This document shows, piece after piece, positions 1 to 6,270 of a DNA stretch of 10,016 bases. Both the position numbers and the translations under genes were made by a program. The notes below the pieces were generated by a model, which was not told where the DNA came from, made no database searches, and worked only from the letters and a program-made list of their open reading frames with translations. This DNA is from Coemansia sp. RSA 1804. Taxonomy: Eukaryota > Kickxellomycota > Kickxellomycetes > Kickxellales > Kickxellaceae. The DNA is taken from positions 1 to 10,016 of the forward strand of contig JANBTH010000891.1 of the NCBI GenBank assembly GCA_027578815.1. The letters are read 5' to 3'. The first letter of the stretch is position 1. Each line of letters opens with the position of its first letter.

Positions 1-69
1 CAGCGGATCATCGAGCTTCAGCGCGAAAAGGAGCATCTGCTGCAAATGATGCAGCACCAGTCGTCATAA
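1..69 (+). CDS. 3' end of an unidentified gene (C-terminal 22 residues)
   Basis: Frame 1 is open from the window edge to a TAA at 67-69 and encodes 22 residues. They are charged and rich in Glu, Gln, Leu and Met, in the order RIIELQREKEHLL then QMMQHQSS. This looks like the end of a coiled coil followed by a short polar tail. The third positions are GC-rich like the other genes here, and AT-rich non-coding DNA begins right after the stop, so a real C-terminus is likely. The piece is too short to assign a family. It could instead be the last exon of a spliced gene. It would be transcribed in the same direction as the CSN7 gene. Confidence 0.6.
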   Translation, partial: QRIIELQREKEHLLQMMQHQSS

Positions 70-558
70 GCTCATTCTGCGCATGTTTTGGATACGCATT
101 ACGTCCTATTCTAATCATACTCCTTGACAGCCCGGCCAGCATCTAGAACCACGCTTTAAGACATCATATTATTTCTCCAGCAAACCTGGAGTACACTTTG
201 TAACCATATTATAAATTTTCACTTGTTTACACAAAGCCCAATGTGCAAAAATATATTCCCTTTGCAAGCCTGCCAAATCCAAAAAGATGCTTTGTTTGTT
301 ATTGTGGATGGCTTCAAGAAGCAACCCGCTTTTTCTGAGGCTTTGAAATTGGCTGCAAAACCAAAATAAAGCATTACGTCACAAGAAAAGTTCTCTCCAG
401 AACCCTAGTTTTCATCGCCCTTTCACTTCTTTCTTTTGCTTTCCTGGCTGCAAGAGTGTTTTGTTTTTCTGTTTTAGTTTTCGTAGTATACCTCTTTGGA
501 AAGATTTTTACGCAGGGTTATCTTTTTCTTATCTCATAGAATCCACATATAGTGCAGA
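70..558 (+). promoter_or_regulatory. Intergenic region: 3' flank of upstream gene and CSN7 promoter
   Basis: This 489-nt AT-rich stretch has no credible ORF. AATAAA at 365-370 could be a polyadenylation signal, although it lies almost 300 nt past the upstream stop. From about 411 to 535 the + strand is rich in T and C, a common feature of fungal core promoters just upstream of transcription starts, so the CSN7 start site is probably in or after it. TTGTTTAC at 223-230 matches the forkhead-factor core. No clear TATA box is seen. A TAG at 550-552 is in frame with the CSN7 ATG and closes the upstream reading frame. Confidence 0.5.
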
Positions 559-1568
559 ATGGACACTTATCTGCTCAAGCTCAATTCCGCTTCGCTGGCC
601 GAAAGGGCTCCAATAATTCAAATGGCGCTGGGCGATGAGGGCATTTTCCATTACGGTCGCTTGCTTATTTCGCCCAAGCTAGAGGAGGTATGTTGTTTGT
701 GTACTAGTCGACTAGAGAGCGCTTGTTCGGGGTTTCTATCTCTCTGGCGCAATTGTTTATTTTCCAGGTATGTGGTTTCCTAAATTCAAGGCTTCGTGTA
801 AATATGCAAACGCTTGGTTCTCATTTCTTTGTCGGTGCGACACTGTAGCTGGCGCAGACCGAACAGCATGCGTCGATCCAACGCCAGGTGGAAGTGTTCT
901 GCTATGGAACATACAACGAGTACAATGGTAAGCATTGTTGTCATTAGCTGTGCACTGATACTTGTTCCTGAATCACCCCTCTTGTGGATTTGCGCAGCAA
1001 CTAATCCTGTTCAATCTATACTATATTCGGCTTATCCTACGCTGTAGCGGACAATACGCTTCCTCAGCTCACTCAGCCGCAGCTGGAGAAGCTCAAGCAC
1101 CTGACTGTTGTGAGCCTTGCCTCCGAGAGCAAACTGCTTGCGTACGACGATATAAAGAAGGAGCTGGGCTTGAGCGAGGACCAACAGGTGGAGGACCTGG
1201 TCGTCGCATGTATATACAAGAATTTGATTGCTGCAAAGCTTGACCAGAAGCGCCGTGTGGTCGAGATAGACCACGTCATCGGGCGCGACGTGCGCAGGGA
1301 GGACCTTGAGGACATTTACACCAAGCTTGAAAAGTGGGCGGAGGCGTGCGATGAGGTGCTGGGAGAAATCTCCACTGAAATCGATACAGCAACCAAGAAT
1401 GCGTCTGCGAAGAAGACGCTGGACTTTGAGTTTACAAAGGCACAGCAGGCGCTTCGTACAGAACATGCGACCGAGGGTGTCGCTGCCTCCAACTCGCTTA
1501 CACGCAACGACTCACAGTTCGCAAGCGAAGAGTACAAGCTTGAGGAACAGAGAACCGGAGATGCTTGA
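559..1568 (+). CDS. CSN7: COP9 signalosome complex subunit 7 (PCI domain), three exons
   Basis: Exons are 559-687, 849-927 and 1048-1568, giving 242 residues, close to the usual 220-275 for CSN7. The product would be a PCI-domain scaffold subunit of the COP9 signalosome, which removes NEDD8/Rub1 from cullin-RING ligases. Splicing is supported by protein continuity: exon 1 ends after LLISPKLEE, exon 2 supplies LAQTEQ through VFCYGTYNEY, and exon 3 continues NTLPQLT and KLKHLTVVSLAS. These match the CSN7 order: FGELL-like segment, FAYGTY motif, then LPxLTxxQxxKLRHL. The winged-helix half of the PCI domain has QVEDLV (116-121) and KLDQKRRVVEIDHVIGRDV (133-151), both family hallmarks. Residues after about 152 are a charged, predicted coiled-coil tail. 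The phase-1 junction at 927/1048 rebuilds a GCG codon. The ATG is the first after the in-frame TAG at 550-552. Intron 1 has an unusual internal splice junction. Confidence 0.93.
688..848 (+). other. CSN7 intron 1, with an internal AG|GTATGT junction
   Basis: The donor is GTATGT at 688 and the acceptor TAG ends at 848; the phase is 0. At 761-773 a pyrimidine-rich TTTCCAG is followed directly by GTATGT, a complete acceptor abutting a complete donor. The 161 nt could therefore be removed in one step, or as two back-to-back introns (688-767 and 768-848, 80 and 81 nt) around a zero-length exon. Both routes give the same mRNA. A 12-bp perfect palindrome, CTAGTCGACTAG, lies at 704-715. Confidence 0.8.
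928..1047 (+). other. CSN7 intron 2
   Basis: The donor is GTAAGC at 928 and the acceptor TAG ends at 1047 (120 nt, phase 1). CTAAT at 1001-1005, 42 nt before the acceptor, is a plausible branch point. Joining G of 927 to CG of 1048 restores an Ala codon and the conserved LPQLT...KLKHL segment. A competing GCGCAG ends at 996, but using it would put non-conserved sequence into the protein. Confidence 0.88.
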
Positions 1569-1877
1569 ACCGCTTCATTTCACGAGTTTCTTTTCATTTG
1601 CCCATCTCAATTTCCCCCACCTCTTCAAATACGCAACATATGGGGGAGTTTGATTTCCAACGTCTCTTTTAACCAGGCTCCTAACCGAATAGTCTGCAAA
1701 CCAGTTGAAAAGGGATGTTTATAAGTCGGGTTCGCCGTGCGAGCCATGCATAAAGCAAAGGAAGATATATAATAAAGGATGACTTCACAAGCAAGAGATC
1801 TGATGAATGGACAATGAAAGGAAATGGTTTCTGTAATGTAAACTATGGTGCCAGGAAACAGGGATAAGGCTTTGACG
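1569..1877. terminator. Convergent 3' flank between CSN7 and NBL1-like genes
   Basis: This 309-nt AT-rich gap separates two convergent stop codons. AATAAA at 1771-1776, next to ATATAT, is the best polyadenylation signal for CSN7, about 200 nt past its stop. No perfect AATAAA is seen on the minus strand for the opposing gene. The two transcripts may overlap at their 3' ends. No gene is visible. Confidence 0.5.
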
Positions 1878-2342
1878 CTATTTGACCTGGTTCAGCGCAG
1901 CCTTCTTGCGCCGCATGCGGATGGCCAGCGGAGCCTCGGGGAGCGACGCCAGAACACTGCTTTCCTCACCCTCTATCCTAAGCATGCCACGGACAGCAGC
2001 AGCAACATCGCCTCCGTACTCGTGTATAAATGTTTTCAACGGCATATCACGCACGCATTTTGGAAGCTGGGCTATCTCGCACTCGGCCTTCAGTCGTAGG
2101 TCCATTTTGTCTACATCCAGCTGCGTCCTCATTGAGCGGATTTTGTCTTCCACCTCCATATCAAAGTTCTCCAGCATTGCCAGCCTTTGTTCTTCGGCTA
2201 ATTGGCGCTGTGCATGCCGATTAAGCGACCGGATTGTCTTGCTTGAGAGCGTGCCTGGGCTCATTGGCTCGTCCCGCTGCTGGCGTTGTTGTTGTTGTTG
2301 TTGGCTGTGTAATTCGCTGCGCGAGCTGGCGGCAGTGCTCAT
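1878..2342 (-). CDS. NBL1: Borealin N-terminal/Nbl1-like chromosomal passenger complex protein
   Basis: A 154-residue single-exon ORF. Residues about 52-110 match the borealin N-terminal domain: LENFDMEVEDKI (57-68), then a helix, then LPKCVRDMPLKTFI (93-106). The LPKxVRxMPL core is the hallmark of Nbl1/borealin, whose N-terminal helix bundles with survivin/Bir1 and the INCENP/Sli15 N-terminus to target Aurora B to centromeres and the spindle midzone. The N-terminal 50 residues are low-complexity with a Gln run (14-19). The C-terminal tail after 120 is not recognisable and ends in a basic IRMRRKK patch (141-147). At 154 residues it is longer than budding yeast Nbl1 but lacks a clear borealin C-terminal dimerisation domain. 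An in-frame TAG directly upstream (minus strand of 2346-2348) fixes the start. The opposite strand carries a longer ORF with no family features, which I regard as a shadow. Confidence 0.85.
   Translation of the reverse strand: MSTAASSRSELHSQQQQQQRQQRDEPMSPGTLSSKTIRSLNRHAQRQLAEEQRLAMLENFDMEVEDKIRSMRTQLDVDKMDLRLKAECEIAQLPKCVRDMPLKTFIHEYGGDVAAAVRGMLRIEGEESSVLASLPEAPLAIRMRRKKAALNQVK
2286..2303. repeat. (TTG)6 microsatellite encoding polyglutamine
   Basis: Six perfect TTG units on the + strand read as CAA codons on the minus strand, giving Gln14-Gln19 of the Nbl1-like protein. Arg, Gln, Gln and Arg follow. The unit is length-variable by nature and lies outside the conserved domain. Confidence 0.9.
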
Positions 2343-2524
2343 TTTCTATAAAGTACAAGTTGCTCAACAAAGGGAAGGAGTAGTGAAAAGGCTGTCAACA
2401 AAAGAGCAAAATATAGACGAAGGAGGTGAATGAATTCTAGCAATTGTTATTGTTATTGTTATTTTTCTGGAAGCCGGGTCAGTAGTTCCTTGTTTCTCTG
2501 AAATCTGCATATTGCTCGCAGATG

Positions 2525-2555
2525 CGGTTCGAGTCGACTGGTCATACCGGTTCGA
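2525..2555. repeat. Direct repeat CGGTTCGA x2, 23-bp period
   Basis: Two identical octamers begin at 2525 and 2548 between the divergent genes. Each starts with the CGG triplet read by fungal Zn(II)2Cys6 factors. The arrangement suits a regulatory site, but the factor is unknown. The GGTTCGA part resembles a tRNA B box, but neither copy can form a T-stem. Confidence 0.4.
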
Positions 2556-2697
2556 CAGGCCATGCGGAAAGAGATAGAAAATAGCTAGTGCGGCTGTTTT
2601 TGAAAGCTCCACGATGTCACATATTCGCCGCAGCTAACGGTTTTCGGCATCGTCCTTCATTCTGAAGACGGATAACAATTAATAAAAGGAAGCCAGC

Positions 2698-2808
2698 ATG
2701 GCCCTTTGTCCTGACAAGAAGAGGCTGTGCACTGCCTTTTCTTTTTTCTTTCCATCCATCCTAATAGACACCTCCTTACTATTGTTGCGCCTCTGGCAGC
2801 CTGATTAA
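2698..2808 (+). other. Possible upstream ORF of the HIU hydrolase gene (36 codons)
   Basis: An ATG at 2698 in a good context (CAGCATGG) opens a 36-codon frame ending with TAA at 2806-2808, 13 nt before the HIU hydrolase ATG and in a different frame. If transcription starts upstream of 2698, ribosomes would meet this ATG first and the ORF could reduce translation of the enzyme. The middle of the ORF is a C/T-rich tract that may instead lie upstream of the real transcription start, or be the 3' end of a 5'-UTR intron (CTAATAG at 2761-2767). No homology is recognised. Confidence 0.3.
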
Positions 2809-2821
2809 AGAGACACAAGCC

Positions 2822-3187
2822 ATGGGAGTCAGTCCTATCACATCACACGTTCTTGACGCAGCCCGCGGACAGCCAGCCCAGGGAGTGCCAGTTACAATCA
2901 GCTACGCACCAAGCTCCCAGACGGCGGCGGCTGGCCAAAGCAGCGTCATTGCTCGTGGAGTCACCAACAACGACGGCCGCTGCCCAGCGCTACTCGAGCC
3001 CAGCTATGAGCTCAAGCCCGGCGTCTACACTGTGCGCTTTGACACAAAGACCTATTTTGCTCTGCACGGCGAGAAGAGCTTCTATCCGTTTGTCGACGTG
3101 ACCTTTGAGATCGACCAGCCCGCTCCTCACTACCATATTCCGCTCAACCTGGCTCCATTCTCCTACACCACCTACCGTGGCAGCTAA
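2822..3187 (+). CDS. uraH: 5-hydroxyisourate hydrolase (transthyretin-related protein)
   Basis: A 121-residue single-exon protein of the usual HIU hydrolase length. It hydrolyses 5-hydroxyisourate, the product of urate oxidase, to OHCU on the way to allantoin. Diagnostic features in order are SHVLD (8-12) with the catalytic His9, GxPAxGVPV (16-24), TNNDGR (48-53) with the active-site Arg53, the LKPGVYTVRFDT strand (64-75), FYPFVDVTF (88-95), HYHIPLNLAPFSY (103-115) with the second catalytic His, and the C-terminal YRGS tetrapeptide (118-121) that separates HIU hydrolases from true transthyretin. The C-terminus is not a peroxisomal PTS1, so a cytosolic site is the simpler inference. The ATG context (GCCATGG) is strong. 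An in-frame TAG lies at 2765-2767, and splicing at it could in principle add about 18 residues. The divergent neighbour is unrelated in function. Confidence 0.95.
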   Translation: MGVSPITSHVLDAARGQPAQGVPVTISYAPSSQTAAAGQSSVIARGVTNNDGRCPALLEPSYELKPGVYTVRFDTKTYFALHGEKSFYPFVDVTFEIDQPAPHYHIPLNLAPFSYTTYRGS

Positions 3188-4515
3188 GCGAACAAGCGAA
3201 CATTTGAAAGTGTGCTCCTTTCCTTGGCTACGAATACATTCTGTTTTTCTGTGTCTCTTATTTATATGCGAATACTAAATAGCACTGATATAGTGGATTT
3301 GGGCATGGCTGAAAGCGCCTTTTGTGGCGCGTGTTAGGAAAAGATGCGTGGTAGAGTGCAGCCAGCCACTGTGCAATGGCCAGTGTGCAGAATCCCCATT
3401 GATCAGGCCTGTTCCTCAATCGACGTCATGTCTTACGCAGTCAGCAGCACCATGCACAGTCAGACTAGACAGTGTGAATAGTATTAAAACGATCCAAATA
3501 TCAGATGCTTCTCTCAAGGACATGGGCAACGCCCTGGATAAATAGAGCCACATTAGCATTAATCTAGTACGTGAAATCGCAAGAGCATCCCTGTTTTCCT
3601 GTATTACTTCTCTCTACTTTGATATCTAGCCCGGACTAAATTCGTGTTACTAAGCTACACAAGAGGGCAATTGTTTACACGAGGCATTAGACATATTGGG
3701 CCCTACCATTTCAGACTTATTAATAATTAATGGCCTGCTGTCTACTAGCCCTCCTGCTCTATTTTTATCTTTAGTCGATGAACAATATGCGCCCTATTTC
3801 TCTATCTAGTCCGTAACAGTAATGCCACTACTGCAATCGCTGAAAAGGTATAAAACAGTTACAGATTTGACATTAATCAGAGAGAAGATACATTGTTCAT
3901 TGCCACTGCACTCCAAGATGCCATCGTTGATCTATAATTAGCTACAAGGAATAGATATGCGCTTGGGCAAGATGTCTTGTTCACCGTTTCCCGCTTCAAC
4001 TAACATACAACAGCATACTTTTTTTTGGGGGAAATGGATAGAAAAGCGCTTGATAGAAAAGAGAATGCGCTTTCATGAAAGTAAACTTGTCCCCTCTCCT
4101 TCTATTAGCATGACGTCTATCGTAATCCAGCATCCACATAATAGCGCCACCATACGGTTTGACAATCAGGAACCAAAAAGAAAAGCTGTGGTAAAATAAG
4201 AAAAATGGCTTCAGAGGTTTTCTAGTGCCCGGAACATTAATTAAAGTCTAGCTTATTCACATCCCCAGTGCCAAGAAAAATGAAAAACCATAGAAATAGA
4301 GTGCCTTTATATGTCACTCTCCTGTTGTTGCGTATTATAGGCGCTTGGCTGAAGAACGGCGTTAATATTTTTTTCCAAACTCTAGAACGCATATTTTCCT
4401 ACAAACACCCATATGAAATTTGTACTGCATCGTATTGCCTTTATTACTTGAAGCACATTGTATTTTTATTTATTTATTGAAACACTGCAGCGAAAAACAT
4501 AAAAATATACGTTAG
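3188..4515. other. 1.3 kb AT-rich intergenic region without a convincing gene
   Basis: The short ORFs here (up to 80 codons) have no recognisable domain and atypical composition. About 3300-3545 is less AT-rich than its surroundings and includes a GCGCC/GGCGC hairpin (3315-3330) and an open stretch with several Cys codons, so it may be a decayed gene or a non-coding transcript. Other items are a 10-bp palindrome TTATTAATAA (3717-3726), a forkhead-type TTGTTTAC (3671-3678), GATAGAAAAG twice (4037-4046, 4052-4061), a 12-bp palindrome CTTTCATGAAAG (4070-4081) and a TTTA repeat (4465-4478). The last part must hold the transporter promoter; CATAAAAATATAC at 4498-4510 is TATA-like but very close to the ATG. 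Confidence 0.6.
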
Positions 4516-6251
4516 ATGGAGGTCGTAAAATCCATTCTCCGGCTCTTTCACCTGCATACAACGTACTACGTGTTGCTAATATCGTCGTATGGTTTCTTGT
4601 ATGGAATGGACACAGCGGTAGGTTGGGAACACATGCATTTAATATGGTTATCTAACACTGCTTGTTTGTCTCTTTCTCCATTTTGTTTTTGCTTTGTTTT
4701 TGCATTGCCAGCGACTAATATAATAACAAAATCAAGCCAATTATCCAATGTTTGCTTTGATAGTCAACGGCGGCAACGCTGCCAAAGCTGAAGAATTGGT
4801 TTGGCTTGAATCCCATGCAGATCGAGTATGTTGGAGCAAGCACGTCGCTGGGCGCAATACTTGGACTGCTGATAATAGCAACAGCAGTGGGGCCGCGATT
4901 CAGCAGAAAGACAATTCTTCTGCTTGATTCTGCGGCATACGTGGCTGGATTTGTGCTAGTTGGCGTAGCCCCAAGCTACACGGTTTGTATTGTTGGACGA
5001 ACAATCCTTGGAGTAGCCCATGGGGTGTCCACAATGATAGTGCCAGTGTACGTGGGCGAGATATCGCCAAAGGAGTACCGCGGGCTGTTTATCTCGTTAA
5101 ACACAGCTGCATTGAATCTGGGGTTGCCGGTTGGGTTTGGACTGGCTATGGTCTTGGAATCGCAGCACCTGAACATCACCAAATGGCTGTTTGTCATCAA
5201 CGGGGCGCTGAGTCTGCTCATTGCGTTTCTTATGGCCTTTTTTGTTCCTAACTCGCCCCGCGATCTCGTGTTCCGCGGAAAGATAAAGGAGGCGCAAAAT
5301 GTGATCAAAAGGCTCAACTATCCGGACACTTTGTCGCAGGAGGAGATGATCGAGGAGGTAAACGTGCTCATCAAAGTGTTTGACGACAACAAGAAGGCAC
5401 AGTTCAAAGATCTGTTTACGCAGAGAAATAATCTCCAGGCGCTAGTGATTGCCTGCGTATTGCAGATAGCCAAGCAGTCGTCGGGGTTCACAGCACTACA
5501 GTATTTTTCAGGATACTTGTTCAGGCTCACGGGATATGCGTCAGGGATGGTCGGGATGAACCAGCTACCCAATTTGCTTCTCGGACTCGCGCAGTTTATG
5601 ATGGCGGTGGGTTCACTTCTGACAATCGACCATCTTGGACGCCGGCGGCTGCTCCTGATATCCACGGTGGCCATGGCGGTTGGACTTGTTGTTCTTGGCG
5701 GATCGTTTGTGATACTGACTGGGTTTGAGCAGATCAACAATCCGCGATGCGAGGACTATTCTCGGTGCGGATCGTGTGCGCTGGACACAAAGTGCGGATG
5801 GGCAGCAAACATGGGCCAATGTATGCCACAACATGCTTCTAGACCCACCATGATGGATAGCAACAGCGTCGTTCTGCTGTCTGATACCTGTCATTTGCAG
5901 TCAACGCGGGACCACGTAGGAAGCTGGATGGCTATAGTATCGCTTATATTCTCGCTTGGATCGTTTTCGCTGGGACTGGGAAGCATCCCCTGGGTGATAC
6001 AGGCGGAGATGTTTGGCCAAGCACTGCGAAGCAAGGCAGGGAGCGTAGCTACAATTGCCAACTGGCTGTTCTCATTCATATGGACAGTGTCGTTCTTGCA
6101 GCTGGCATTCACAATTACGCTGCCGGGCATATTCTGGCTCTATTCTGTTCTTCTGGTCACTACATTGGCGTCGGTTTATTGGAAGATCCCAGAAACAAAG
6201 GGCAAGGCGTTGGAGGAGATATCGGCCAATATTTCGGGCCTTGCCGATTAA
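4516..6251 (+). CDS. MFS sugar/inositol-type transporter with PSI-like extracellular loop, two exons
   Basis: Exons 4516-4617 and 4764-6251 give 529 residues with the 12-helix sugar-porter pattern. This is probably a plasma-membrane proton symporter. Landmarks are the TM1 motif LYGMDTA (28-34; usual GYDTG), PVYVGEISPKEYRG (128-141), PNSPR after TM6 (196-200), the TM7 motif KQSSGFT (271-277), DHLGRRR (323-329), IPWVIQAEMF in TM10 (from 442) and PETKG (510-514). The TM9-TM10 external loop carries C363, C369, C372, C378, C387 and C410, with CGW at 378-380. This spacing recalls the PSI domain in the same loop of HMIT/SLC2A13 and plant INT inositol transporters, so inositol is the best substrate guess. 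Against certainty, the usual QQLSGxN is altered and the loop 2-3 DRxGRR is PRFSRK. N171-I-T is a possible glycosylation site in loop 5-6. A TAG directly before the ATG (4513-4515) fixes the N-terminus. Confidence 0.88.
4618..4763 (+). other. Intron in the MFS transporter gene
   Basis: The donor is GTAGGT at 4618 and the acceptor GATAG ends at 4763 (146 nt, phase 0). CTAAT at 4715-4719 is a fair branch point. It interrupts TM1 just after GMDTA and joins STAATLPKLKNWF, preserving the helix-loop order expected of a sugar porter. The upstream CCAG at 4707-4710 would lead to a stop in the frame that opens after it, so it is unlikely to be used. Confidence 0.82.
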
Positions 6252-6270
6252 TGTGCAATCGATTAATGTG
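6245..6270. repeat. 11-bp direct repeat spanning the MFS stop codon
   Basis: CGATTAATGTG occurs at 6245-6255 and again at 6260-6270, separated by CAAT. The first copy contains the TAA stop (6249-6251). Because the period is 15 nt, the second copy puts another TAA (6264-6266) in the same frame. It looks like a small local duplication. Confidence 0.9.

Larger units (their letters stand above)
2343..2821. promoter_or_regulatory. Divergent promoter region between NBL1-like and HIU hydrolase genes
   Basis: These 479 nt separate two head-to-head genes and must hold both promoters. Visible elements are three perfect ATTGTT units (2443-2460), two copies of CGGTTCGA (2525-2532 and 2548-2555), an 8-bp palindrome AGTCGACT (2532-2539), a GATA-factor-type AGATAG (2572-2577), an AATAAA-containing stretch near 2682 and a C/T-rich tract (about 2738-2764) just upstream of the HIU hydrolase. 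GATA factors commonly control purine catabolism in fungi, but one site is weak evidence. Confidence 0.55.

Noticed and set aside
1032..1466. 144-codon minus-strand ORF
   Set aside because: It lies antisense to exon 3 of CSN7, which has clear family motifs; the antisense product is a Leu/Arg-rich shadow.
1882..2433. 183-codon ORF on the + strand opposite the NBL1-like gene
   Set aside because: It is longer than the real gene but is rich in Ser, Cys and Arg with no domain, and the minus strand carries the conserved borealin-N motif.
2520..2562. tRNA B-box-like GGTTCGA sequences
   Set aside because: Neither copy can form the five T-stem pairs (the second pair fails in the first copy, the first pair in the second), and no acceptor stem or A box is present.
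223..3678. Two forkhead-type TTGTTTAC sites (223-230 and 3671-3678), both followed by AC
   Set aside because: Two octamers in 10 kb, upstream of unrelated genes and far apart, are not enough to claim shared control.
374..4118. CRE/ATF-like octamers at 374-381, 3421-3428 and 4111-4118
   Set aside because: All are 7-of-8 matches to TGACGTCA; between three and four such matches are expected by chance in 10 kb.
3957..4480. Small ORFs at 3957-4199 and 4268-4480
   Set aside because: They lie in AT-rich DNA, lack recognisable domains, and the second opens with a GTG; composition explains the apparent hydrophobic or basic stretches.
4976..6130. Several minus-strand ORFs within the transporter gene
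   Set aside because: They are shadows of a conserved MFS coding frame and lack any family feature.
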